IMG/VR virus record: IMGVR_UViG_3300049825_000166
Location: 1 to 47,955 of that record
Reading direction: 5' to 3' (one strand)
Source of the DNA: a virus
Length of the DNA stretch: 47,955 nucleotides
Below the pieces are notes generated by a model. The model was not told the origin of the DNA. It saw only the letters and a list, made by a program, of their open reading frames with translations, and searched no databases. Below are positions 13,183-20,990 of this stretch, in pieces (within the stretch, counting starts at the first letter, position 1; each line of letters begins with the position of its first letter). The position numbers were made by a program, and so were the translations under genes.

Positions 13183-14724
13183 ATGGCTACAGGCGTCGAC
13201 TACATACGTGCAAGTAACGGGCAGGCTCCCTTCGTTAGTGGGGAACTTGCTGATGCAGCGACGCAAGACTTCCTTGACAACGAGGCTAGCCGAGATGATC
13301 AACGTTACGAAGATTACCAGATGTATGAGGAGTTTTACCGAGGTGACCACAAGACCAAGCTCACTGACCGGGCACGGCAGTACCTTGAAGGCCACGGTCA
13401 CCACGTCAAGTTCCGGGACAACTTCGCCGAGACTGTAATTGACATCATTGCCGAGCGGCTGGAGATTGTAGGCTTTACTGCCGGTGAAGACGATGTCATC
13501 AGTACGTGGCTTCAGGAGTTTTGGGACCAAGAGCGTATGGACACAGAGCAGACTACCATTCACACTACGGCGCTAATGAAGGCCGACTGTTTCGTGATGG
13601 TGGATTGGGAAGAGCCTGACGAGGATGAGGACGAAGGCCATGCTTGCATTGTGTTCAACGATCCTTCGTTGGTCAAGGTCAAGTACGAAGCTTCGAGTAC
13701 CAAAGAGATGGAGCGGGCAAGTAAGTGTTGGGCTGACTCGATGGAGATCGGCGAGCACACTTACCTAGAGATTGAACGCCTGAACATCTACTACCCTGGC
13801 TATATCGAGAAGTGGTGGCGTGCGCGGTCTGACGGTAGCAAGACGGGCAAGGGTGGGTGGATGAAGTGGGAAACCGTCGGTGAAGAATGGCCGTTGCCTT
13901 GGGTTGACGAAAAGGGTAAGAACCTTGGCATTCCGGTCTTCCACTTCCGCAACCGTTCACTCGGTAAGACGCATGGCTTCAGTGACCTCGAGAACACGAT
14001 TCCCAGTATTGAGTCACTCAACAAGCTGGTGATTGACCTCAATGCCATCGCAGACTCACAAGCTTGGGACCAACGTTGGGGAACCGGCATCAGTGTCAAT
14101 GAAGCGGCCGACTACAAGAACGTGCCCGGCGAAATGTGGGTGCATCCCAATGAAGGCGCGAAGTTCGGGCAATTCGACGCCGCAAGTCTCGAGGGCATCA
14201 TCGCGGCTATTGAGAATGTGTTGTCACGTCTGGCTCGGCGTACACGGTCCCCGATGCACTTGCTCACAGGAGGTGATATGCCAAGTGGTGAGTCGCTGCG
14301 TGCAGCTGAGGCAGGGCTCGTCGCTAAGGTACTCGATCGCAGCAAGACGTATGGCAACACTTGGGAAGACATTATGTTGTTTGTGTTGCGTCTCACTCAG
14401 TCACGGCAAGGGCTCAAGTTCGAGGTACCGCGTAATCTCAAGGTAATGTGGAAGGACCCACAAAGCCGTAACGAGCTTGAGGCCTTGAATGTCGCGTTGC
14501 TCAAGAAGCAGATCGGTGTGAGTAACCGTACGCTTCTCATCGAGCAGGGCTATGATCCTGATCAGGAAGAGAAGCAGAGTACGGAAGAGAAAGAAGCGGC
14601 ACTAGAGCAACAAGCCAAGATGTTTGATGCGGGCAACCTTGGGGGGTTCGGTGGGGGCCAGGATCTGCCTAAAGACAAGAACAAGAAAGACAAGGCAAAG
14701 CCGGATGATAAGGGTGCCAAGTGA
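13183..14724 (+). CDS. Portal protein
   Basis: This gene encodes 513 residues, the usual length for SPP1 gp6-like portals. The position after the large terminase and before a MuF-type head protein is canonical. The N-terminal part includes EEFYRGDHKTKL and a FAETVIDIIAERLEI helix common in actinophage portals. The C-terminus is Gln/Lys/Asp-rich and disordered. Twelve copies would form the DNA entry ring at one capsid vertex. ATGA-type coupling leads into the next gene. Confidence 0.85.
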   Translation: MATGVDYIRASNGQAPFVSGELADAATQDFLDNEASRDDQRYEDYQMYEEFYRGDHKTKLTDRARQYLEGHGHHVKFRDNFAETVIDIIAERLEIVGFTAGEDDVISTWLQEFWDQERMDTEQTTIHTTALMKADCFVMVDWEEPDEDEDEGHACIVFNDPSLVKVKYEASSTKEMERASKCWADSMEIGEHTYLEIERLNIYYPGYIEKWWRARSDGSKTGKGGWMKWETVGEEWPLPWVDEKGKNLGIPVFHFRNRSLGKTHGFSDLENTIPSIESLNKLVIDLNAIADSQAWDQRWGTGISVNEAADYKNVPGEMWVHPNEGAKFGQFDAASLEGIIAAIENVLSRLARRTRSPMHLLTGGDMPSGESLRAAEAGLVAKVLDRSKTYGNTWEDIMLFVLRLTQSRQGLKFEVPRNLKVMWKDPQSRNELEALNVALLKKQIGVSNRTLLIEQGYDPDQEEKQSTEEKEAALEQQAKMFDAGNLGGFGGGQDLPKDKNKKDKAKPDDKGAK

Positions 14725-15158
14725 CCGAAGACCTTCACTTGCTACTTGAGTCTATGGCTCAGGATATTCGGAGCCTAAGTTCTCGTCTCAACAACATGGA
14801 AATTGAGTCTATGGCTCAGGATATTCGGAGCCTAAGTTCCCGTCTCAACAATATGGACACGGAACGTCATCAGGCCCGTCACGGTCGAGCCATGTATGAG
14901 CAAGAGGTCATCCAGCGACTCACCCGTGTGGAATCCGGCGTCAATGTTACCAACGGTCGGGTTACTAAGGCTGAGGAAGAGATCGCCAAGATCAAGGGGT
15001 TCATCGAGGAAGCGAAGGATGCTGTTCTCGAGTCGGCAACCAAGGCTGTCGTCTGGTCTAAGGTCAGGGGCACTCTTGCCCGGCCACTACTGTGGTTCTT
15101 TACAGTTGCGGGAAGTGTAACTATCGGCGTTGTTGTAACAGATTGGATCCACCGTTGA
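14721..15158 (+). CDS. Coiled-coil protein with C-terminal membrane helix and internal duplication
   Basis: This gene encodes 145 residues starting with GTG overlapping the portal stop. Residues about 10-47 contain two nearly identical copies of ESMAQDIRSLSSRLNNM. The middle is coiled coil (VTNGRVTKAEEEIAKIKGFI), and about 118-138 form a transmembrane helix. It has the architecture of small membrane-attached phage proteins of the haemolysin-XhlA or t-holin type, but placement beside the portal is unusual for a holin. Function is unassigned. Confidence 0.6.
   Translation: MTEDLHLLLESMAQDIRSLSSRLNNMEIESMAQDIRSLSSRLNNMDTERHQARHGRAMYEQEVIQRLTRVESGVNVTNGRVTKAEEEIAKIKGFIEEAKDAVLESATKAVVWSKVRGTLARPLLWFFTVAGSVTIGVVVTDWIHR
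14748..14861 (+). repeat. 57-bp in-frame tandem duplication (two units)
   Basis: Units 14748-14804 and 14805-14861 differ at only five or six positions, mostly in the last third or at silent third codon positions. Each encodes 19 residues of coiled-coil sequence. The near identity indicates recent duplication or continuing selection on repeat number. Confidence 0.9.
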
Positions 15159-16282
15159 GCTTAGCTGGCGTATCACGATCTAACCGTATGGACGTCCTGA
15201 AAAGGGAGGCAGTCCTACGGAAGCGATTGACCGAGCAGTATGGGTTCGCCTGGCGTTCAATCGGTGACCGCTTGTCTGAGATTCAATCCCGTGTCGGTGC
15301 CAACACTGTTACGCCCAGCATGGTCTTCGAACAGACTCGACTTCTCAACCTGGCCGGTCAAATACAAGATCAGATCAACAGCTTCGCATCTGCCGCTGCT
15401 ATCGGCATTAGCGAAGAGGATACCGCACTCGTACGTAAGGCGATGGAAGATGCTCAGCGTCAGATCCGTGAGGGTCTCATTGATCCCCCACCGGGTTTCA
15501 GTTTCGAACCACGGCTCCCTACGATGCAAGTGCTCGAGCTTGGTCGCATGATGGGTGATGACGAACCACTCGGGAAGCTGATTAGGAGCGCCGCACCACT
15601 GACGGCTGACCTCGTGCAACAAAGCCTAGTCGGGGGCCTTGTGGCCGGTCTGGGGCCTTCCCAAGTGGCAAGGAACATGGCTGCCGCTGGCGAGCTACCG
15701 TTGCAGAGGGCAAACCTGATCGCACGTACAGAAATGCTTCGTATCTACCGCACTACAACACTCGCAACGTATGCCGCGAACAGTGAGGTAGTTGAAGGCT
15801 GGATGTGGATGTCGGCGCTTGATCGACGTACGTGTCCCACATGTTGGGCAATGCATGGTACGAAACATAAGTTGAATGAAAAGATGGATACGCATCCCGC
15901 TTGCCGATGCACGATGGTACCGTTGACGAAGCCTTGGAGTAAATTAGGTTACAAGGACCACGAAACGAATCATCCAAGGTATGAAATCGCTTTGGGTGCG
16001 GTTCAGTTGGCCACGGTTGCCTATGCGATCCAAAAAGAGGTACTTGGGCCTATGCGCCACAAATTGTGGGTTGAGGGAGCAATTGAACTTCCTCACATGG
16101 TTCAACGTACTCATCACCCAGTTTGGGGAGGAGGACTTCGTCTACGTAATATCGAAGAAACTTTGGTAGCCGCTCAAAACAATGACATAGGTTTCTTTAG
16201 TCTGGAAGAGTTTGCCCTACTAGAAAAGCTAATGTCGGAGCTACGTCCAGCGTTGCGTGAAGAATTGGCAAAGGCCGGTTAG
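15155..16282 (+). CDS. MuF-type minor head (head morphogenesis) protein
   Basis: This gene encodes 375 residues from TTG 15155, overlapping the previous stop; an ATG at 15188 is an alternative. The MuF core is clear: ARTEMLRIYRTTTLATYAAN, then DRRTCPTCWAMHG and THPACRCTMVP, a zinc-binding Cys/His set. Such proteins sit in the head near the portal, and some are injected. The region after the MuF core (about 130 residues, FFSLEEFALLEKLMSEL) has no recognised domain. The gene's stop codon lies inside the tRNA-like element at 16277. Confidence 0.85.
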   Translation: MSLAGVSRSNRMDVLKREAVLRKRLTEQYGFAWRSIGDRLSEIQSRVGANTVTPSMVFEQTRLLNLAGQIQDQINSFASAAAIGISEEDTALVRKAMEDAQRQIREGLIDPPPGFSFEPRLPTMQVLELGRMMGDDEPLGKLIRSAAPLTADLVQQSLVGGLVAGLGPSQVARNMAAAGELPLQRANLIARTEMLRIYRTTTLATYAANSEVVEGWMWMSALDRRTCPTCWAMHGTKHKLNEKMDTHPACRCTMVPLTKPWSKLGYKDHETNHPRYEIALGAVQLATVAYAIQKEVLGPMRHKLWVEGAIELPHMVQRTHHPVWGGGLRLRNIEETLVAAQNNDIGFFSLEEFALLEKLMSELRPALREELAKAG

Positions 16283-16324
16283 TGATGGTTTCATCACATT
16301 TGGGTTCGATTCCCAAACTAATCA
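16277..16324 (+). other. tRNA-like mini-structure (acceptor stem, one hairpin, T-arm)
   Basis: GGTTAGT (16277-16283) can pair with ACTAATC (16317-16323), leaving A16324 as a discriminator-like base. TTGGG-TTCGATT-CCCAA (16300-16316) is a textbook T-arm with the seven-base TTCGATT loop. Between them GTGATG-GTTT-CATCAC (16282-16297) forms one hairpin where D and anticodon arms would be. No anticodon arm and no CCA are encoded, so it is not a normal tRNA. It could be a tRNA mimic, a processing signal or a remnant attachment site. Confidence 0.5.
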
Positions 16325-16327
16325 TGA

Positions 16328-16351
16328 CCCGACGGAGCGAGTCCGCTCGGG
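16328..16351 (+). other. Stem-loop ahead of the scaffold gene
   Basis: CCCGACGGA pairs with TCCGCTCGGG around GCGAG with one bulged base. No T-tract follows. It stands between the tRNA-like element and the scaffold ribosome site and may stabilise the downstream transcript or mark a processing site. Confidence 0.4.
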
Positions 16352-16375
16352 CTGCTAAACAGAAAGGAAGGCGCG

Positions 16376-17062
16376 ATGCCTAACCCTACGCCAGACCCTA
16401 CAGACCCTCCCAAGCCTGACCCTACAGATCCGCCCAATCCGGACCCGACACCCGATCCACCGGATCCGACACCTGATCCGGTTCCACCTAAGTTGCAGGC
16501 TACGCTCGACAACCTGCGTGCTAAGGAGAAGGAAGGACGTCAGGCGGCAAAGGAGCTTGCGGAAGCCAAGGCTCAACTCAAGGCGTTGGAAGACGCGAAG
16601 TTGTCCGACGAAGAGAAGAAAGCCAAGGAGCTAGAGGAGGCCAAGGCAGAGAACCAAAGTACCAAGGCTCTGCTTCAAGCTCAGTCTCTCAAGCTGGGTG
16701 CGTATGCACTACGCGACGAGCTTGGTATTGCAGACGTCGACCTAGCTCTAGCGGTGCTGGATTCCAAATCTGTGGAGTGGAAAGATGGCGAGCCTGTAAA
16801 CCTGAAGGAGTCATTGGAGGCTTTGCTCGCGGCAAAGCCGATCCTAAAGGGTACGCCCGAGCCCACCCGTAAAGGTGGTTCCTCGGACGCAGGTGGTGGA
16901 AGTAACGGTGGAGGGGACGCCGCAAAGGGTCTCTCAGCCGAAGAGCTTGAATGGTGTAAGGATCAGGGCGTCGCCCCTGCCGCTTATGCCAAGTCCAAGA
17001 AGGCAGGTGCGGGTACCCTTCAAGATTACCTCGACGCCCACGCCGCCACAAAGACAACCTAA
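16376..17062 (+). CDS. Capsid scaffold protein
   Basis: This gene encodes 228 residues with AAGGAAGG close before the ATG. The first 36 residues are Pro/Asp/Thr repeats (PDPTDPPKPDPTDPPNPDPT). Next comes a long charged helix (AKELAEAKAQLKALEDAKLS, then KKAKELEEAKAENQ), and a Gly/Ser-rich and basic C-terminus. Such acidic helical proteins directly before the capsid genes act as internal scaffolds for prohead assembly. The proline-rich head is unusual and may be a flexible spacer. Confidence 0.8.
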   Translation: MPNPTPDPTDPPKPDPTDPPNPDPTPDPPDPTPDPVPPKLQATLDNLRAKEKEGRQAAKELAEAKAQLKALEDAKLSDEEKKAKELEEAKAENQSTKALLQAQSLKLGAYALRDELGIADVDLALAVLDSKSVEWKDGEPVNLKESLEALLAAKPILKGTPEPTRKGGSSDAGGGSNGGGDAAKGLSAEELEWCKDQGVAPAAYAKSKKAGAGTLQDYLDAHAATKTT

Positions 17063-17111
17063 GTTCGGGGAATAAGCATGGCCCCGAACGTAACGAAGTA
17101 AGGAGACAAAA

Positions 17112-17525
17112 GTGCCTTTTGAATTCGCCTACCGGCTTTCCGGTGGTGCGCCCACTATCCAGGGTTTGATCATCAACCAAGCGGCTATCAAGCGCGGGGA
17201 TATGGTCAACCTGGCAGCGGGTCAGGTGGCTCTTGCGGCCACAACCAACGCGAACCTTGTGGGACAGGTGCTTGAGACCCGTTCGGGGCTCATTGCCGGT
17301 ACCTCAATCGTGAAGGTCATCACCGATGAAGATGCGGTTTACCGTGTCACAGATCCGGTTGCCCGTTCGATCGGGGCCACGTTGGATATTGCAGGTGCCT
17401 CGGGTGCGCAGACTGTTGCCGCATCCGTCAACAAAGAGTTCGTAGTGATGGCTGACGCCGGAGCGGATGAGCCTACGCTCGTTCGTTTCAACCTTGGCAA
17501 GCACTTCAAGAACAAGGCTCAGTAG
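17112..17525 (+). CDS. Capsid decoration/stabilisation-type protein
   Basis: This gene encodes 137 residues from GTG with AAGGAGA upstream. The beta-rich sequence (IKRGDMVNLAAGQVALAATT, then NANLVGQVLETRSG) resembles small head-decoration proteins of the DUF2190 type found just before major capsid genes. It would bind the outer capsid lattice. Confidence 0.65.
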   Translation: MPFEFAYRLSGGAPTIQGLIINQAAIKRGDMVNLAAGQVALAATTNANLVGQVLETRSGLIAGTSIVKVITDEDAVYRVTDPVARSIGATLDIAGASGAQTVAASVNKEFVVMADAGADEPTLVRFNLGKHFKNKAQ

Positions 17526-17543
17526 AAAGGAGAGTGACCAGAT

Positions 17544-18482
17544 ATGCCTGCTGTTTCCAGTAACTGGGCAGAGCTTATTACCCCTCAGACTACTGAGGCT
17601 TTCTTTGCCGGATTTACAGCCGACGGTCGTCGGTCAAGCATGATCCCGATGTTCTTTCGTATGGAAGCTTCTCAACGTGCATTTGAGGAGCACATCGGTA
17701 TCGGCCAGTTTGGGTCGGACGGTTGGAACTTTGAAGACACGGGTCGTGTGCAGTATGACTCGGTCAACAAGGGTTTCCCCACCCGCTTCAACCACGTTGA
17801 GTTCGCGAAGGGTTTCATCGCCGAGCGTAAGCTTGTGGATGACAACCTGTTCAACACGATCTTCACTCGTGCTGAAGAGCTTGGCGACTCAGCTTTCCGT
17901 ATGCGTGAAAAGTCGGGTGCGAACATCTTTGCCAACGCCTTCACAGACACCGGCATTGACAAGGAGAACTTCGCTATCGGTGGCCCCGACAGTGTCGGCC
18001 TTTGCTCCACGGCGCACCCGTTTTCCCCGACCAACACCGGCCAGACCCAGAGCAACAAGGGTACGTCGGCACTGTCGGAGGCAACCTTGGCTTCCACCCG
18101 TCAGCTCATGTTCGAGTTCACGGATGACCGTGGTGACATCTTCGACATCATGCCAGACGCCATCATTGTGCCTCCAGAGTTGGAAGACACGGCCATCAAG
18201 CTCACGAAGTCAACGCTCGAGCCGGGCACCAACAACAACGCCGTGAACCCGCAGAACGGTCGCTTTACGACCATGATCTGGCACTACCTCACGGATAACA
18301 ACAACTGGTTTATGGTCGACCGTGGCCGGATGAAGCGGGATCTCATCTGGTACGAGCGTATTCCGGTTGAGTTCGGGCGTGAGCAGGACTTCGACACGTT
18401 GGAGACCAAATTCCGGGCTTACATGCGTTATTCACGTGCGTTTCGTGACTGGCGCTGGATTTACGGACACGCGGTCCCGTAG
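17544..18482 (+). CDS. Major capsid protein
   Basis: This gene encodes 312 residues with AAAGGAGAG before the ATG. It follows scaffold and decoration genes in the canonical order. It shares features of Mu gpT-like HK97-fold capsid proteins: RAFEEHIGIGQF, then a PFSPTNTGQTQSNKG loop, then a C-terminal FRAYMRYSRAFRDWRWIYGH. It builds the icosahedral shell. No separate protease is seen, so maturation probably works without cleavage or with an unrecognised protease. Confidence 0.85.
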   Translation: MPAVSSNWAELITPQTTEAFFAGFTADGRRSSMIPMFFRMEASQRAFEEHIGIGQFGSDGWNFEDTGRVQYDSVNKGFPTRFNHVEFAKGFIAERKLVDDNLFNTIFTRAEELGDSAFRMREKSGANIFANAFTDTGIDKENFAIGGPDSVGLCSTAHPFSPTNTGQTQSNKGTSALSEATLASTRQLMFEFTDDRGDIFDIMPDAIIVPPELEDTAIKLTKSTLEPGTNNNAVNPQNGRFTTMIWHYLTDNNNWFMVDRGRMKRDLIWYERIPVEFGREQDFDTLETKFRAYMRYSRAFRDWRWIYGHAVP

Positions 18483-18486
18483 GCTG

Positions 18487-18672
18487 ATGACTAAGCTCGC
18501 AGAACAGTACGAAAAACTCTACCCTGAAACGGGTTGTTCTGAGAGCCAGAAGCACGAGCGGATGGAGCGCATCAACTTCAAGGAGGAGATGCGCTCCGGA
18601 CGCCGTACATCGCGCAACCGCGGATTCGTAGTTCCAGAGTTGCCCTGGCAAAGAAAGGAAGACAATGGCTGA
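18487..18672 (+). CDS. Small basic protein after the capsid gene
   Basis: This gene encodes 61 residues from ATG 18487, four bases after the capsid stop. Highly charged (SQKHERMERINFKEEMRSGR) and soluble. No family is recognised. It overlaps the next gene by 8 bases. Confidence 0.5.
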   Translation: MTKLAEQYEKLYPETGCSESQKHERMERINFKEEMRSGRRTSRNRGFVVPELPWQRKEDNG

Positions 18673-19228
18673 AGTTACACGTGAAGACCTTGATAAGTAT
18701 ACGGTCCCACAGTTGAAGTCCTTGGCCGAGAAGAACGACATTAGCCTCGAGGGTCGTACTCTCAAGGCTGAAATCATCGACGCGTTCTTTGTCGAAGATC
18801 CTACCGAAGCTCCGGCAGTGGTGGACTTGGATCGTGATGGTCTGCTTGACCTGATCGAGGAAGAAGAGCTTGAAATCGAAGGTGACCTTACTGTCCTTAC
18901 GGACGATGACCTTCGTGTGGTTATCACCAAAGCTCGTGAGGGTCAGGTGCCCGCTACCTCAGAGGTAGATGGGGCCGAGAAAGACCCAGAGCCGGAGCCC
19001 AAGGCTGAACCGGAAGAAGTGGTGCCCGTGGATGTGCCCGATGGGGCCGTTCCGGTTACACAGATCAACAAACACACGGCATGGTGCCCGATCTGTGACT
19101 ATTCACAGTATCACCTCCGTCGGGGCCTTGGTAACCTGGCCACCTGTGGTCGGTGTGAAGCAACCTTCGTTCAAGACGAAGAAGGAACTGTTTGGGCTGT
19201 TCCGAAGCCCGAGCCCGAGGAGGAGTAA
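18665..19228 (+). CDS. SAP/Rho-N-like and zinc-ribbon protein of the head region
   Basis: This gene encodes 187 residues. Residues about 5-40 (DKYTVPQLKSLAEKNDISLE, then GRTLKAEIIDAFF) match a SAP/LEM-like or Rho-N helix-hairpin motif. An acidic proline-rich linker follows. The C-terminal WCPIC and ATCGRC pair forms a zinc ribbon. Similar proteins lie behind actinophage capsid genes, role unclear, possibly nucleic-acid contact in the head. Strong RBS (AAAGGAAG). Confidence 0.6.
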   Translation: MAEVTREDLDKYTVPQLKSLAEKNDISLEGRTLKAEIIDAFFVEDPTEAPAVVDLDRDGLLDLIEEEELEIEGDLTVLTDDDLRVVITKAREGQVPATSEVDGAEKDPEPEPKAEPEEVVPVDVPDGAVPVTQINKHTAWCPICDYSQYHLRRGLGNLATCGRCEATFVQDEEGTVWAVPKPEPEEE

Positions 19229-19587
19229 TGGCGCTTCGCATTGTTCCTCTACAAACCAACGCGCTCGGGTCGGCTACGGCTAAGACTCCAGACCCGATCA
19301 ATGGTTGGGTACATTCTGTTCGGGTAGAGGGAGCTGCCCTTGGAGGTACCGCGGATTTCCTTATCACTCGCGATTATGGCGGCACTATCCTCAGCCTGAC
19401 AGACCAACAGGCACCCTTCCAGTTTCAACCTCGGGAAACACTGCATACGAGTGTGGGTGGAAGTGCGTTGGCTGCTTCATCCGAAGGCATTCCCGTTGAG
19501 GGCTATGTCACCGTTCAAGTTACTCAGGCCGTTGCAAACTCCCTCGGCACGGCATTCATCTATTACCGAGAGGACCTCCGCACATGA
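19228..19587 (+). CDS. Probable structural protein of the head
   Basis: This gene encodes 119 residues. The ATG overlaps the previous stop (TAATG). Beta-rich throughout (FLITRDYGGTILSL, FQFQPRETLHTSV). The upstream in-frame extension lies in the previous gene. No firm family. Position among head genes suggests decoration or connector. Confidence 0.5.
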   Translation: MALRIVPLQTNALGSATAKTPDPINGWVHSVRVEGAALGGTADFLITRDYGGTILSLTDQQAPFQFQPRETLHTSVGGSALAASSEGIPVEGYVTVQVTQAVANSLGTAFIYYREDLRT

Positions 19588-20264
19588 GTATCGTTAGTGA
19601 CGTGAGGCCGTCAGGGAGCGTAGAGCTCACCCGACTCAAGCCTCAGGCTGAGGTTCGTACCGCCGGAATCTGGAAGAATTGTCTTCCGTGGTTTGGGCTT
19701 ACGGCTGAGGTCAACAAGTACCGCATTCGCAACTTTCACAACGTGTGGCGTGGTTTGTGGAAGCACACGCTCGCCAACATGCTCGGTATCCCTACGTTCA
19801 CTGGAGTTCTTTGGGCTCGACGATTCCATCTAGACGGCCGAGTGGTTGATCTTGGGGTTATCAGTGTTCGCGTAGTCACTACTGTGGGGGTCAACTTTAT
19901 CGTCGACGCCTTCCAGAACTTGACTGAACCTGAGAACATGAAATTCCATGGTTTCGGTACGGGTGCCGGTGCCGAAGCAGTTGGTAACACCACGTTGACT
20001 ACCGAGCTAACCACTCAGTATCTCGTAGACAACACACGGCTCACGGGTTCACAGACTGAAGGTGCTACGAACGTCTACCGTACAGTCGCCACGTTGGACC
20101 CGGATGCTGACGTAACCATCACAGAACACGGTATCTTCGACCAAGCGTCGAATGCTGGTGGAGTCTTGCTGGACAAGAGCTTGTTCGGTGGCATTGCACT
20201 TACGGGTGCCACAGGTGACGCGCTTCAGGTCACGTACGACCTCACTGTCAACGCTGGCGGTTAG
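19584..20264 (+). CDS. Probable virion structural protein
   Basis: This gene encodes 226 residues with ATGA coupling to the previous gene. The middle and C-terminus (MKFHGFGTGAGAEAVGNTTL, then VTITEHGIFDQASNAGG) are glycine-rich beta structure seen in phage head or fibre proteins. No confident family. A ribosome site is weak, consistent with translational coupling. Confidence 0.55.
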   Translation: MSIVSDVRPSGSVELTRLKPQAEVRTAGIWKNCLPWFGLTAEVNKYRIRNFHNVWRGLWKHTLANMLGIPTFTGVLWARRFHLDGRVVDLGVISVRVVTTVGVNFIVDAFQNLTEPENMKFHGFGTGAGAEAVGNTTLTTELTTQYLVDNTRLTGSQTEGATNVYRTVATLDPDADVTITEHGIFDQASNAGGVLLDKSLFGGIALTGATGDALQVTYDLTVNAGG

Positions 20265-20267
20265 GGT

Positions 20268-20990
20268 ATGACTTCGGCAGAGTACATCAAGCGTAACTCT
20301 CACTTGGATCTGTACGATCTGCTGGAGCGCCGACGTGCCGATGCGAAGTCACCCGACGAGCGTTCGGCACTGGACAAGGTCTATGATGACCTGGCCTTGT
20401 CGGCTATGCATGGGGGTCCCTTCGAGCCTCGGGCCTCCATGCAAACCTGGCGTGAAACACTGGCAATGTCAGTAGCGGATACGGCAATCACCAACAGTGC
20501 CGTAGAAACAATCCTTACCCCGGACCAAAGCATTCCAGCTAACTATCTGATTCCGGGCCGTTGTTTGAAGTGGACATTGTTTGGTAACTCTTCCTTTGTC
20601 ATCACGACTCCGGGAACGCTTACTATGCGTCTTCGGTATGGTGGTGTTGCCGGTACGGTGCTAGCTGCCAGTGGTGCGTACGCTCCCGACCCTACAGCGG
20701 CTCAGGCAAACCGCTCTTGGGGCCTTGAGTGGTATGTGGTAGCCCGTGCCAATGGTACCGCCGCTGCTCACATTTGCTTCGGTAAGTTCTGGCTCAACGA
20801 CGTGGATGACGCAACTGTTACCACGTTGCAAGGTAACCTCAACATGAGCATTGCGCCCGCATCCGCTCCGGCGACTGTCAACATCAACACGACCACGGCC
20901 AACGCCCTGTCCCCGACGGTTACCCACTCGGTGGCTACTGCCGGTACTCAAACCACTTGCCAGATGGCAATCTTGGAATCGCTCTCGTAA
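20268..20990 (+). CDS. Probable virion structural protein
   Basis: This gene encodes 240 residues. A helical N-terminus (SHLDLYDLLERRRADAKSPD) leads into a beta-sandwich-like segment (FVITTPGTLTMRLRYGGVAG), similar in style to virion surface proteins. The stop overlaps the next ATG (TAATG), tying it to the repeat protein that follows. Confidence 0.5.
   Translation: MTSAEYIKRNSHLDLYDLLERRRADAKSPDERSALDKVYDDLALSAMHGGPFEPRASMQTWRETLAMSVADTAITNSAVETILTPDQSIPANYLIPGRCLKWTLFGNSSFVITTPGTLTMRLRYGGVAGTVLAASGAYAPDPTAAQANRSWGLEWYVVARANGTAAAHICFGKFWLNDVDDATVTTLQGNLNMSIAPASAPATVNINTTTANALSPTVTHSVATAGTQTTCQMAILESLS

Noticed and set aside
16277-16324. A normal tRNA gene
   Set aside because: Total length about 48 bases, no anticodon arm and no D-arm; only the T-arm and acceptor match.
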